Source: Metallyticus violacea
Lineage: Eukaryota; Arthropoda; Insecta; Mantodea; Metallyticidae
Length of the DNA stretch: 64,000 nt
Assembly: GCA_030762175.1 (NCBI GenBank)
Contig: CM060846.1
Location: 182,709,541-182,773,540, forward strand
Reading direction: 5' to 3'
A model generated the notes under the pieces. That model was not told the DNA's origin and searched no databases. It worked only from the letters and a program-made list of their open reading frames with translations. Shown piece after piece: positions 22,770 through 35,662 of the stretch. The stretch's first letter is position 1. Each line of letters starts with the position of its first letter. Both the position numbers and the translations under genes were made by a program.

Positions 22770-23730
22770 TTTGCAGAAAACTTTAATGCAATACTTTAAG
22801 CCAGGCCTCGATGAAATACCTGATGCAATTATTATCTAAAACTTCGCATGCCGATATCAATCAGCTAATTAGCCAACCTATTAATGTCTCATTACAAATG
22901 GGATCTTTCCTTATAATTTAATACATATTTTAGAAAAATTAATACCGATTGTATTCAAAACTGACACGTCGTTATCTATATTTTTAGTACACAATCTCAG
23001 TTTGCATTCAGCTAGAGTAAAACAAGCCAAATGAGACACTACCAGTAAATTTTTTTATTTATTTATTTAAGGACGCTCTTTAACATCTCAGGTCATCAGC
23101 GTCCCATTCAAATCAGGGCGTGAAACGGCCGACAAATTTTGCTCAGAGGCCTCTTCTTTCAGGCTTGAGGTTCTTTATCGTGCCGTAAATGTACGACACG
23201 GGACCCACGGCTTTACTTCCCTTCCGAAGGAAGCCATATACTTAGGATTTTTACGCCCGAAAAAATCCATCGATCCTGGCCGGGTTCGAACCCGCGATCT
23301 TGGGTGTAGGAGGCAAGTATGGCAACCACTACACCACCAGGACCGACTCTCTACCAGTCAAGAAGGATAATATGTTACGCCTTTCATTTGATTTCATTTA
23401 ATCGTTTGACACTGTAAGCAATTCCATTTTATCAAAACATTGCACATATATTTTAAAAGGGGACTAGCAAAAACTGATTTTTATTAAATTAAATTATGTA
23501 TAAAAGTTGTGATAACAACTTCAGCACAGTCAAACTCGCTGACTGTCCAAAATGGTGTTCTACAAGGCTTAATTCCGTTCTTTGCCTTGTTCTTAGTTCT
23601 CCAAACAACATTCCATGGTTACAATTTCTACAATTCAAGCTTCAGTTATACATTAATAAATGTACTCTCATATCAATCACCAGGAACTCCTTCAACGACA
23701 ATAAAATAAAATATCTAATATTCAATAATA
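22770..23730 (+). pseudogene. CR1/L2-type reverse-transcriptase relic, split by a SINE
   Basis: Before the SINE: FKPGLDEIPDAII (motif before RT block 1, usually K--GLDEIP--II) at about 22,796-22,838, then ITNGIFPYNL and LEKLIPIVFKTDTS (usually S-TNGIFP--LK-AK-IP-FKKGD) at about 22,895-22,965. After the SINE: FDFI*SFDTVSNSILSKH at about 23,389-23,445 (usually DLSKAFDTVNH-IL) and VQNGVLQGLIPFFALF at about 23,545-23,593 (usually -GVPQGS-L-PLLF). The RT blocks appear in the correct order, with stops and frame changes. The second catalytic block (YADD) was not recovered. The SINE at 23,050-23,350 sits between the blocks. Confidence 0.65.
23039..23361 (-). repeat. SINE family 2, full-length copy with 11-bp TSD, inserted in an RT relic
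   Basis: The best copy of family 2. In antisense the head reads GGTCCTGGTGGTGTAGTGGT (A box) and GGGTTCGAACCCGGCC (B box). The body contains ATTTTTTCGGGCG, GGCTTCCTTCGGAAGGGAAG and ACCTCAAGCCTGAAAGAAGA, and the tail is TTAAATAAATAAATAAAAAA. The flanks are CTACCAGTAAA (23,039-23,049) and CTACCAGTCAA (23,351-23,361), a target duplication with one change. Confidence 0.95.
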
Positions 23731-24774
23731 TATTTATAATAATTCGAATTGATCCATATCTGTCATGACACAAATATGAACAATATGAAAGGGAGACTCG
23801 ATTGTGTTATACATTTAAAGAATTAAATAAAGTATTCTGCACTGGAAGACCTACAATCAGCTTATTTTTACTGTAGTATTCATTGATTTCATATCCTATA
23901 TCTATCTGGAATCGTCCTCGAAATCTGTAAACTACAAAAACGAATAATAAGACCGTTAAAAGAGCACTGATTCTGTTACAATAAACAAATATAAAAAGAA
24001 TTAAAAGTCTTACATACACATACACGTAATAACAAGATGTTCACATATAATGCAAATTAAACATAAAGGTAGATAAATAATGCGATATTTTACAAACCTG
24101 TGTATTCTTACAGGCTGAAGAGAACGGTGCTGTATAACAGCTGTCTATATCGTTTAACGTTTAGATTTTTAGAGGAACCGAGGCTGTGAAAACTCTCTAT
24201 TATATAAGTACTATGACATATTTTAACAATGGCACAATGTGGACCTGACGCAATTTCAAACAAACGTGCTACGAAGGTCAAAGGTAGTCTCAGAAATAGG
24301 CAACCTCCACTAGGACGCTATTGCGATGCTGTAAAACATCTAATGATCATATGATGTTGTTCTTGTCTATTTTTCTTGTGGAAAACACAACTTATTTCAT
24401 TTATGGTCCTGGAACCACCAAGTAGTACAGTAGTAAGTTAAATTTGTGCTGCTTCATTGACTTCAGATAATATTCACGGCTACTAATGATCATATAAATG
24501 GCCACGGTTTAAATTTCCAAGTGAGTTGGCAAATAGTGCATTAAGTGTTACAAGTACACAAGCATGTGATTAATATATTGTGGCGAGCAATTATGAAAAC
24601 GCGTGACTTTTGATGTAATTTACTAGTTAGGCGCAATGGGTACTATTAAATCATATTTTTAAAAGTATTTATTACATTCTTTCCTATTTATATAATTTCT
24701 ATTTTTATCAATTCATCATTTCCGTAATTTGTTACTCATTAGTATAATCATGGAAAAGTCTATCGAATATTCTA
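23731..24774. other. No gene recognised
   Basis: AT-rich with chance frames only. Confidence 0.6.
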
Positions 24775-25084
24775 TTCTGTGAAGTTGAATGAATGAATAA
24801 ATGGTGTTTAACGCCAATTTTTGCTACAGAGGCACCACAGGCGATGGACACCGATGATATATGATATGAAATGATATATTGGGAAAGGGGTTTTTTAAGG
24901 AAGGAAACGTTCCAGGCCTAAGTTTAGGGTACCTTCCCGGCATTTGCCATTTATGAGGACTGAGGAAAACCTGGAAAAAACCTCAGTCAGGGAGGACGGT
25001 CCTGGCGGTATTCGAACCCAGACCTCCCGCTCACGAGCCCGCGTCTTAACGACCTCGGCCACCCGTGGCGGTTCTGTGAAGTTG
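24775..25084 (-). repeat. SINE family 1, full-length copy with 13-bp TSD
   Basis: Antisense copy with an AATGAATGAATAAATGG tail and a head ending CGGCCACCCGTGGCGG. The repeat TTCTGTGAAGTTG flanks it at 24,775-24,787 (left) and 25,072-25,084 (right). B box GGGTTCGAATACC. Confidence 0.95.
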
Positions 25085-27596
25085 TGATAGATGTACGTGC
25101 TATTGACATTTGCCTAGTCTGCATAAGTCACGTTTATTTCTGGTGAATCCCGTAGACTATTAATACTGCTCGGAAGCTTAGAGTCAAAATATCCAAGTAT
25201 TTGTTTACAAAAACACATTAATTAATTTATTTGTAGCCATACCGATCAACATATAGCTCTTGATATGCCACTGTTGAAAATAAAAATGTTACTTTCATTG
25301 GAATAGTATACTGAAAGTATTTATTTAGAATTTCTGCTTTGTTGCTATAGCCACGCGCATAGGTATTATTTTGCAAAATTTAACTGCAATACCGCAGTGC
25401 TTGGGTAAAAAAATAACTGATATGGCGCTTTTTCGATTATTGAAATACCCCTGAACAGTTAAAACAATGGAATTGTTCGTTAATTTGAGCTCTATTTTAT
25501 TTGATGGTTTTGTTATACTGAAGTACTTCAAGTATCTATCCGTTAACAATGAAGGAGTATACGGAGTGACTGATAATATGCTTTATGTATGGTATGTGAA
25601 CATTTAACTCCCAACAGGAATAAACCGATTAGGAAGCCCAGCTTTCATCTACTGTCCATAGTTCAGCAAAGAGCGTCTAGGATCATGTTCCCGCTTTTAA
25701 TAGCTATAAGCACAGCTAATATAATCCGAAAAATTGACTGGTACCTAACCAAGGAAAAACGAAGGAAGGTATCTCGTCACTCCAGGTATGAGGCCAAAGG
25801 AATACCCGCGCTTCTATTACTCATTTACATATAAGCCATTCTACACATACCAGAGGCATAAACAAATTTAAACTATAAATTTTTTCATTATGTATTTTAC
25901 TGTTTTCAGCCAAATGTTAAATGCATTCAGTATGAGTATGTATAAAATGGATTGGTAAAACCGCAAAAAACTCTGAGAACTTTGGTGAAGAACCAAACAA
26001 GCTACTATTCGCCCTTGGCAACATACGCCACCCAGAAAACATATCCTAGCCTATGTAAAAGGAATTACTGCCTTACATTTGTAGCAAAAATAGCGAAGGC
26101 CTGAATGGATGCTTTGCTAAAATCAGCTGTATTGGTGACCATTTAATTTCACAATATCGCGTCTACTCAACAAAAGTAAGTTGGTCACATACATTTTAAG
26201 TTAAAAATTGACACAATTATTTGGAAAACCGAAATATATATTGCATGCTTTTAGTATTTTTCTTTAATATCTTGTAACTCAAAACTGTGTTGGAAAACGT
26301 ACGTTCTTCGGAATAAATGTACTCCGGTTCATTTGTTTAAAATCACATTATAAATGTGTGAAATTTGCTAATATTTTTCAGAATCAAAATAGTCATGTTC
26401 TGCCACTAAAGACCGCACAGACTTATAAAATGAATGGTTAAATAAAATATTGTACAATTGCAATGGTTAAAACGTATTTATTAGAAATATAGAATTTTTA
26501 TTAACTACAGTTTTATAAGCCAACCATTTACTAATATGCCATGCTTTTGGCTGATAGATATCTTGCTAACCCAGGGATTTTCATCAGCGTCTTATAAAAT
26601 GGCAGTAATTATATTCCTTAAATGTCAATTTTTATTGCGGGGCTTTGACAACCCTTCTACGCTTTCTCTATTGATATAATTTTTAGTGGAGGATAAACAG
26701 CCCTAATATTCAATCATTATGTAAAGTTTAATTTCTCTTTATAGCTTAAAAACATGCAATATTTTTTAATTTATATTTGCAAAAAAGTATAAAATTTTCA
26801 TCATTGTGCTGCTTCAATATGGGATGAACTAAACCATATCTAAAGTAATTCAATCAGTTAAGTTTTAGGAAATACAAATTACAAACATTAATTTAACCTG
26901 CTTTGGCCGTACCGAAACTCTCCTCCTCTTTATTCAAGTATGAAATTTGAACTTTACGTAATTTAACAATTCTTCACATTATTAAGTGTAAAAAGTGCAA
27001 AAACTATAACAGCAGGAATGTTATATCCCAGTAGCACCAATACAATCCAATAAAACGTCAACAGGAGCACGGGTCCAGTGCACCATACGAGTTATTATAA
27101 TGCACTAGGCTTGCTTGATTTAATATAAGATGTTAGATGTGATATTCCATAATAAAGTATAAAACAAACAAATATATATATATATATATACATATCCATA
27201 CACATTTGTTTCCCCCGCAACCCTCCTCAGATATCAGTTGAGCTGTTGCACTTTCATCAGAAATTTACCTAATCTCTCCTCCCCTTCCATACCAGCCAGA
27301 GCCCAGCATTACAATTTCCCACTGTCCAATCTCGTAAAGAATTGTGGTGGGTATTTTTTTCTGCATTCTTCCGTACCTTCACATTCAGCCAGTATTATTC
27401 CAAAAGTAAAACATCACATGTTTGTTAATTGAGGTATTGTCATAACTCTGAGGTGAAATAGACGATTACGGAGACTTGTATTGACAAGCACTTAGAATTG
27501 CACAAATTAATGCTCAACGTAGCAAACTAGTGGTGTCTGAAATTAAAAGATTGCTGGACGAGGTAAGTTTACATATAATCTGTTTCAGGAGCCATA
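25085..27596. other. No gene recognised
   Basis: AT-rich. A TA run lies at 27,173-27,190. Open frames of at most 81 codons do not resemble known proteins. Confidence 0.55.
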
Positions 27597-28699
27597 GGCC
27601 CCATTCACAATGGTAATTAAACGTAAGCATAATAAAATAAGATGTAATACGTTCAATTAGTAGTATGTAGGTATTCACAACGAAAGATGCAAACGTAAGT
27701 ATTAGCCAACGAAAAATAAGAAACAAGCGAAGATCAACTAACAGCTGATTGAAAATGGCTGCTTCTGAGCAGAAGGCGGTAGCGTTTATGCACATGCAAA
27801 AGTAACTAATTTACTTGGAGTAATATGAGCAAGGATAGCTTTCTTATAATGCAATTAATCTTTTGTCCATTGATGCCATTCTGTCTACAAAGTCACTGAT
27901 CTTCAGCTCTCTCCGCCATAACTTGCCCTTAAACGAAGCACGGAAACCGATTGCAACTCTTGATGCTAGCTGCTTCAAGTCCCGATGGACATCGGAGAGA
28001 GCCGGACTACGGTGCATGGTCGCAGTGTAAATGTTGCATGTAATATTTTTTTGTTAAACATAATAACCTATCCGTTGTCCTCCATAACTTTTAAAATAAA
28101 TTGATAGGGGATTGTTAGGCGGGTAAAATATTGTAACGATGGAAAATTTGCTGTAATTGGAATTCGCAATTAATTCATATGTAACATAACCTAACGCTAA
28201 CCTCGGGTAAATCCTAGAGACCGATGGACCCAATCGTTTTCCGTAAATTAAATTGATAGGGGCGGTAAATCATTGTAATGGTGGCAAATCTCCTTTGATT
28301 TCAATAGAAAAAAATCATAAACATCAATTAATAGCCAATTCTGTGCGTGGCATCATTCGCTCGAAAGCCTTATTATCTAGCTACTACGTCTGTGGAAGTC
28401 ACTACCTGGCTACGAACTTAGCAGCAACAAGCAGCAAGAGTTGCATTTGATTTCCGTGCTTCGTGTAAGGATAAATTCTACCATAGAGTTTTACAACAGA
28501 GCAGCTGAGTTCTGATTGACTGATTTCTTAAGTTTAAGTTAGACGAAGACGCAAAACCTTGGACCTTGTAAGCTTCCAAGTTTACGTATAATTGTACGTT
28601 TGTTTTTATTTTTACATGATTCATTGTGAATGGTTCCATTACAATACGTAGCATTTAGCTTTTACGTTACGTTTAATTTTCATTGTGAACGGAGCCATA
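27594..28699. mobile_element. Non-autonomous TIR element, about 1.1 kb
   Basis: The left end GGCCCCATTCACAATGGTAA (27,597) pairs with the right end CATTGTGAACGGAGCC (ends 28,696), and both arms continue with AATTAAACGTAA. The outer 3 bp are ATA on both sides (27,594-27,596 and 28,697-28,699), a possible target duplication. Each arm holds a second internal copy of the motif (27,671 ATTCACAACG; 28,621 TCATTGTGAATGG). The interior has a duplicated segment around AAATTGATAGGGG (28,098 and 28,248) and no transposase. TIR type and TSD size would suit PIF/Harbinger- or ISL2EU-like DNA transposons, which is inference. Confidence 0.65.
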
Positions 28700-28739
28700 T
28701 TCTTTTAGAGGAAAATTCACTCATTTTTCTGTCAAGGCA

Positions 28740-31700
28740 TGAGTAATAAGTACCGGGGAATGGCAGTCACAATTATAGACAATTCGAAGCTCCAAACAGT
28801 CAGCATTACACAACTAAATTATTCTCATACAAATTGTATCAAAATTACACATGATAGCCGAAAATTTATATTAATCGGTGATTTCAATGCAGTCATCCTA
28901 TAGAACCTTACTTAGATACAATTAGAAATATTAACAGAAAAATTTTGGACAAAGAAATGCTGCATACATGTGATGCTAATGCCAAGACCGATTGTGGTAT
29001 AACGAATTAAAAGACGAACGAGGATAAAGTTGGAAGAAATAAGTTATGAATATATTTAATTGTTATAAATCAGGTCATCAATACACCAAAGTTTGAAAAT
29101 CGCACAGGGGCAACATCCGACATTAACATTACACTATGCAACTTCAGGTTAGTAATAAAAATCAACCATTGCAAAGTTGGATAGCATTATACTTCTAGTT
29201 ACCATGGATTAATTTATTTTGATTACTGTATTAGAAGAGGACAGAGGGGTGAATTAATACAAAGAGACATAATGTATACACTTGCCAGCTGCACACAAAT
29301 GAAAAACAATTTTAACATTCTACACTTAAATTATATCAAGCACTCCGTTGGTCAAGAAGCGGATAGGTTAGCCAAAGCTGTTAAAATTGCAATTTCTGAT
29401 TCCGTACCAATTTCAAAACCTTAAAAATATACAAATTAAGTTTGGGCTGATGCATTACAAAAAGCCAGAAGAATAATGACGAAGACCTGGAAGAATATAT
29501 CAGGAAACGATAAAGCAGGGAAATGGAAAATAGCTCCATAAACGAAAAAGAAGCAAACGAAAGATTTAAACGTATATTAAATGAAATTAGAAATAACTTC
29601 TGGCAGAAATTTGTAGAAAATAATCAAAATACTAATATCTGGGGTACTCTATACAAAAGCATTAATGAAAAATTAAAAACCTGAAATTTTAACTACTATC
29701 AATATAGATGATGGAACAATGACAACTGCTTAAGAAATTCAATTAGTGTCTTATTAAACAAACTGCTGCCCAATAATGAATCTCGCGCGGATAAAATATT
29801 AAACACATTAAAAAGGATCAGTGTGAATCATGTATTTAACAATACCCTAGTCGCATATTCAATTGACATTTCAGAAATCAGACTCACCATTAAAAAACAC
29901 AAAAAGAAAAAGACTGTAGGACCAGATGCGATACCAAATGAAGTCTCAATCTGTCCTCAGGAAGAAACAACACCATTTTTTAGACTGTTAAATGACTGCA
30001 TTTGGCAAAGCCATTTTCCACTGTATTGGAAAGTGGCCAAACTGATTATATTTAAGAAAGGTTTTGATAAAGACCCTAAATAACCAAAATCTTACAGGCC
30101 TATTTGTTTACTTAATACAATCGCCAAAGTATTGGAGCATATAATAGCAAAAAGAGTAACAGAATATAGAACAATGACGGTATAATCAGTAATATAGATT
30201 TAGAAAAGGAAGGTCAACGGAAGGTACAACTAATGAAATACTTAAAACAGTAGTATCATCAAATTCTAACTATGTTGTGTCCATAATAATTGATATTTTG
30301 GGGCCTTTGATAACTTGCAGTGGCCCTTTTTGTGTGAAAGGTTACGAGAAGAGAATTATCTAAAATGCCTGTATGGTCTGTTAAAAGATTACTGTTTAAA
30401 TAGAAGCATATATATAAAAGGCGTAAGTGAAATAATAAATAAACAAATTACGAAAGGGTGCCCCCAGGGTTGAGTATTTTCGGTCGATTTTTTGGGATAT
30501 TGTCTTGGAAAAACTTTTGGATATTTTAAATAACGACATTAATGTACTGAACTCCATTGCCTACGTTTACAATGTTATATTTCTAATTGAAGGAAACAAC
30601 AGGAAACAACTAGAAGAACAGGCAAATAATCTAACTTAAATTTTAAAAACACGGTGTATAAATTCTAAACTGCAGATTGCTCCTGCCAAATCCATTTACA
30701 TGCTCCTGAAAGGAAATTTAAAAAGAGACCCTTCCATAAAATACAATAATAAAGTAATCACAAAGAAAAGAGAAATGAATTATTTAGGATTATATTTGAA
30801 TGAAAATTTTAAATTAAAAACATTCTAATTATATCAGATTAAAATCTAAAAAAACAATAATGCAATTAGCGAGAATTATACAGTCAAAATTCAGAGTAAC
30901 ATTAAATGCAATCACTATTTACCACAACTGCATATTTGCAGCCATAATCACAATGGGGCGTGGGCAACCAGGATGCATAATGTAACTTCAAAAAATCAAT
31001 TATTAAGCATACAGAGTAAAATATTACTAAGACACACAGGAGCGATAGGACACCACATCTACCCTGGCCCTCTAGTAGCCACCGGAATTTGGCCGATAGA
31101 TTTATTAATACTTTTAAGGGAAGCGATATACTGGTTTAAGAAAAGAGATTATGGGAAAGTTGCCGAAATAGTTGGAAGAGATTGTATTTTGACTTCTGAT
31201 ATTAAATACATGCTTTAATTAACCTGGCAACAAGAGTGGAATAAAATCAATGTCGGAAGGAGAACGCACAAACTGTTTAGTAATATTTCAGAAAGGTTTA
31301 AACAAAGGCATATAAAACCAACAAAAGGCCCGATTTACTATCTAACAGGACACGATCCTTATGGCACTTTTTGGTGCAAAATTAATAAATAAAATACCAA
31401 CTAAAATATTTTCATAAGAAAGGTAAACCCGAACATGCCCTATTTAAATGTGAGAGATATCATGGTAAGCACAAGAGGAAAGTACGCCATTAAGTAGATA
31501 TCTGACTAACATTATTCTGTTATAAGAACAGAAGTATTATAGCATCCCCTTGAAAGTTTAGCTCACAAAATAAGTAAAATCACCTGAGAGGAGAGAGTTG
31601 AACTGGAGGAGAGACAAGTACCAGTAGAAGAAGAACAAATAGTGAGAAGATCGGAAAGGTTACGCATCATTGATTTTAAAAATATACCAACAATTAACTT

Positions 31701-31990
31701 ACCTACAGGCAAAAATCAAGAAACAGATCAAATCACACATAAGAAGAAGGAGGAGTTGAAAGAGAGGAAGATCAAGATGAGGACCAAACGGAATGTTCAA
31801 CAATACAATCTAGAGGCCGGACGAGAACAAATGGAGACGAGTGGAAGAAGGAGATTAAAACGAGAGATCAACAACACAGAGGAGGAAAACCACAGCCACC
31901 AAGGAAGGAGTGAGGAGAAGAGGAAGGGAGGTGAAGGGGTAGAGGAGCTGGTACAGGAGAACTCGAAAGAGGCCATAAAATAGAAGCCAA
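28740..31990 (+). pseudogene. R1-like non-LTR retrotransposon relic (EN, RT, C-terminal part)
   Basis: An apurinic-endonuclease-type block, FILIGDFNA, lies at about 28,864-28,890, and a C-terminal endonuclease piece, FENRTGATSDINITL, at about 29,093-29,140. The RT begins with KKTVGPDAIPNEV at about 29,908-29,945. LNDCIW, FPLYWKVAKLIIFKKG (about 30,015-30,063), KSYRPICLLNTIAKVLE, FRKGRSTEGTTNEI, DI-GAFDNLQWP (about 30,291-30,320) and KGCPQG (about 30,455-30,472) follow. The YADD box region is decayed (LNSIAYVYNVIFLIEG). Then come YMLLKGNLKRDPSIKYN, KREMNYLGLYLNENF, and a downstream part with ATGIWPIDLLI. The order and the LKGNL-RDP and YLG-LDE-like blocks fit the R1 clade. Stops and frameshifts are frequent, and ORF1 was not recognised. 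The last 110 codons (31,642-31,983) are open and described separately. Confidence 0.85.
31642..31986 (+). CDS. Highly charged open frame at the end of the R1-like element (fragment)
   Basis: About 114 codons without a stop. It starts in the RRSERLRIIDF block and continues as a Lys/Arg/Glu-rich, probably helical or coiled stretch (KKKEELKERKIKMRTKRNV, RRRLKREINNTEEE), ending KEAIK-stop. It is in sequence order with the retrotransposon and is probably its C-terminal extension rather than a separate gene. Purine-rich composition lowers stop-codon chance, so the open frame alone is weak evidence for function. Confidence 0.4.
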
Positions 31991-32215
31991 GCGAAGCAAA
32001 ATGAACTTTAGGACAATTCTAAACGTGACTGTTAATAATAGTCAGTAAGTGAGGTGATGTGTTTCCAGGAAGTATAATTATGATGATTATTGTTTAAGGG
32101 CGTAAAACTGCTACGGTAATTAGCGCTCAATAGGTAGTGTAGAGGGCAGGTGAAAAGAAAATAAATAAAAAATTATATATAGTATAAAATGAGAGAAATA
32201 AACACAGGATATAAC

Positions 32216-32218
32216 AAC

Positions 32219-32264
<46 letters not shown>

Positions 32265-32265
32265 T
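32216..32265. repeat. (AAT)n microsatellite
   Basis: About 50 bp of AAT units, 230 bp downstream of the last R1-like open frame. It may be the simple-repeat tail of that element. Confidence 0.95.
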
Positions 32266-32656
32266 ATATTACAGAATAAGTTAGGCTTTAGAGTATAGAT
32301 TACATAGAATATGTAAGTAAATAAATTTGCTATAAATATAATTAACAAACATTGAATTAATTTTAGGTAACTTATTGGTAATAGAGATTTAAGGAAAATT
32401 ATTAGTACTGGATTGTAGTACACACATTCGCCGGAAACTCGTGGAAAGTATATGCTTTAGTTTAGAAAGTGAATAATGGTATTATTTTATCCTTTTTGTT
32501 TAACAATTGGTTACCAGTTGCAAGCTAATGCTGGCTTCCAGCATTATGGGAATTGATAACGTAATTAATAATACTGTATATTTAGTTTTAGGAAAAATAG
32601 AGATACTGGAATATACGTCCCGGGTAGGAAATAAGGTACCGGAATGTAGCATTACA

Positions 32657-32670
32657 GATTATTATTATTA

Positions 32671-32725
<55 letters not shown>

Positions 32726-32726
32726 G
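32657..32726. repeat. (ATT)n microsatellite
   Basis: About 70 bp of ATT units with one GTT. Confidence 0.95.
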
Positions 32727-34643
32727 TGCAACCCATATATATGTGCCTATGATATTCCCTGTTCACAGATGAAGCAAATGCTTAACCATTTTCGTCTGTG
32801 AATTCGGTGTAAAAGTATAACAAGTACAGTGATGTTCACAACTGATGCATACTTAGATATTTATTCTAAAGCAATTCCTAATTTCTGGATGTCATGTCAA
32901 CAATAAGATTTCTAAGAAAACTACCTATATGTTGATAAATTTACTATTTAAGGGAAAATGAACCGTGGTTCACTAATGTCGAAGTGATACTATAAAACTT
33001 ACCCACACGAACAGAAAATAACTCGATCTAACACCAACTGATTCGGTGCTTACTTTGTATGAACTTCTTGCTGCCCCAATCACCCGCATTACAGTCTGTG
33101 GTCAGTTCTTTGTACATTAATTTCTAGGTTGAAGGGGTATATCTATAAGCCAGTGCCGCATCTTTTCATATTTCGAACAATGTACACATATCTACATTCT
33201 CATTAGGAATGAAAGGAGCCCTGGAAACCATTGAATTTTAGTGTAGGGAGTTAGGATAGTCCGTCTGAGCTGGGATTATTTTGCATTTTCTTGTTTCTTA
33301 AGTAAAATGTCCGACGAATTATCCAAAAAGCGGTATTGGAAAAAAAGACTGAATTTGAATTTGAATACTGACTAACAAGTTTACCAAGGATGGTAATTAT
33401 TTATTAGCCTGCTGAAGAACTACACAATAATGATACAAAATGCAAGATCACGTGGTTTACTGCCTGTGTAAAGACTGTCCCAGAATTCACGCAATAATTA
33501 TACACTTTATGAACAAATCTGAAAAATAAATGTTATAGTACCTAACCTCAAAGTGCGAAACTATTCATGTTATTTAAGTGCAAAGTTAGCGAGTATTCGT
33601 TGGCTTTTGGTTATTGCTACGTCTTAGCCGTTGCTGCTGCCTTAGAAATGTTTAAAACATATCCCTGAATTGATTAGTTACGGAAAAATTTGTACCAGTG
33701 CCTCATAGGAGGTTCTAAGCCCAAGGCGATGGTGTGACTGTTATCTATTTTGCCTGGTGACAGTAATGATAAGTAAACAATAGCAAAACAGAAAGATGAC
33801 TACAATCTTCCAGTCTGAACATAGTATTTACACCAGAGGGAAAGCATTCTACTGTTCTGCAGAAGTTTAGAGAAAGAACAAGAAGTAACTCAATTAGCTC
33901 CAAGGAGCATACGCGAATGAAATCTATTGATAATCACCGCCTAACATAGAAAAACTTGCATGCATCTATGTAGTACGCCAATTGATTATGGTATATCGCA
34001 ATGCATGACAGTAAATGCCACAAAACGAACTGAATCCTGTATAGCCACTGGTGGTAAACAGTTTGAACATCATCTACACTTACAAGGGTGTTTTGATAAG
34101 TACCTAGGTTCGCATACTAATAGAGGGTTACAACTACATCTGTGCGTGTGATCATAAAGTTTGCTTTGTGTGTGTGTCAATATTCTGTGACCACATGTCA
34201 TTCTTATGCCAATTCATTTTTTGACAGTTGTTCATACACACGCGTTTCGAGTGAAAGTGAAATTTATATTTCTCTCAATTCAGTGCAAGTTATGACGGAT
34301 AAAGGCGAAATTTTCATGCTCGTTAACGTTAGAGGGAACAGTATCATATGTTTTGTAGCCAAAAATAGGTGCTTCTGTGTCAACTGTAAAAACTTTTGGC
34401 CGATGACTTTTTCAAGAGTAGTCCAAAATTATTTCACCAAAATTTTACAGTTAATAAGCGATTGCACCACAATTACATACTATTGGGATTCTTCCACCTT
34501 CCGATTAAGACGTCCAAAATTTATGCTATATCATTTTGGCTTTTGATGAATGCTGTAAAAGCCATTTAAAACTACCCCCAAAATAATTATTTTGTGGTTT
34601 TGAACAGAGCATTTATGTAGAGCATTTGCGATTTTATTCTTAA

Positions 34644-34646
<3 letters not shown>

Positions 34647-34700
<54 letters not shown>

Positions 34701-34701
34701 G
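34647..34701. repeat. (ATT)n microsatellite
   Basis: About 55 bp of ATT units, followed by GTTGTG. Confidence 0.95.
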
Positions 34702-35489
34702 TTGTGTTGTTATTGTTATCATTATTTCCTAGCTCAGTACTGGTGGAAGAAAATTCATAAATTTCATTTACCAATGCGTACAAAGGCAATGAATCAAAAA
34801 TCGACATTCTCTCTTTGGACTACCATTGTTGAAAATGAAAGAAGTTGCTTATTTTTTAACAGAGGATCAAGTTTTCATTATGCCAAGTTGTTAGAGTGTT
34901 AATAATTCTGTTATTATGCATTTGAAGCCTACATCTGCAGCAACAATCCTTTTCCACTTACTACAATTTGGGCCAATTACACATAAAAACGTGTTCGCAT
35001 CCAATAACTGTAAAGCTTTCCATTAAAAACTAAATGAATTGTTTACTCGGTCCAATATATATATATATATATATAATATATATCAACTTGAGGTACTAAA
35101 GAGCATCTAGTGCAATATTTACATAATAGCAAGATCAAAAAAGAGCAATAAAAAGAAGAAAACGCAAGAAAAAGAGACATTTGTTCCGCGAAATATCGTT
35201 GCCTACGAATCAAAAGCAATAACCAGGCACAACTTTGTGAAAAGCGTTTCTTCTAAAGTTCTTCCATAATAATTGCTAATTAATTGTGAGTATCTGATTT
35301 AGCTCTTTTAGTCATATTAACCATTACTAAATAGTCTTCGCATTTTGGTAATGTGATCTTGCCAAAGCCATACTTCAAAAAGTTTAAAACCATTAAGCGA
35401 TGTTTGATGACAGTTCTAAGTCCGTTTAAAATGGGAAGGAAGGTGTTGTACCTGAAATAGCGCATAAGGAGAGAAATTAACGCTTGGGG

Positions 35490-35662
35490 ATATATATATC
35501 ATTATCTAAAATGTTACTTTTTATCTATGTTTAATTACGCAACAATTATAAAACAAAACATTTTATGTTTATAATATATATATATATCATTATCTAAAAT
35601 GTTACTTTTTATGTATGTTTAATTACGCAACAATTATAAAACAAAACATTTTATGTTTATAA
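35490..35662. repeat. Nearly identical 88-bp tandem duplication
   Basis: CATTATCTAAAATGTTACTT starts at 35,500 and again at 35,588. The two units run through AATTACGCAACAATTATAAA to TTTTATGTTTATAA with a single base difference (CTATG/GTATG) and a variable TA run at the joint. The near identity makes this a recent event. Confidence 0.95.

Noticed and set aside
34142..34546. 134-codon open frame
   Set aside because: No recognisable domain, low-complexity Cys/Ser/Phe composition, no splice or promoter context. Compatible with chance in 64 kb read in six frames.
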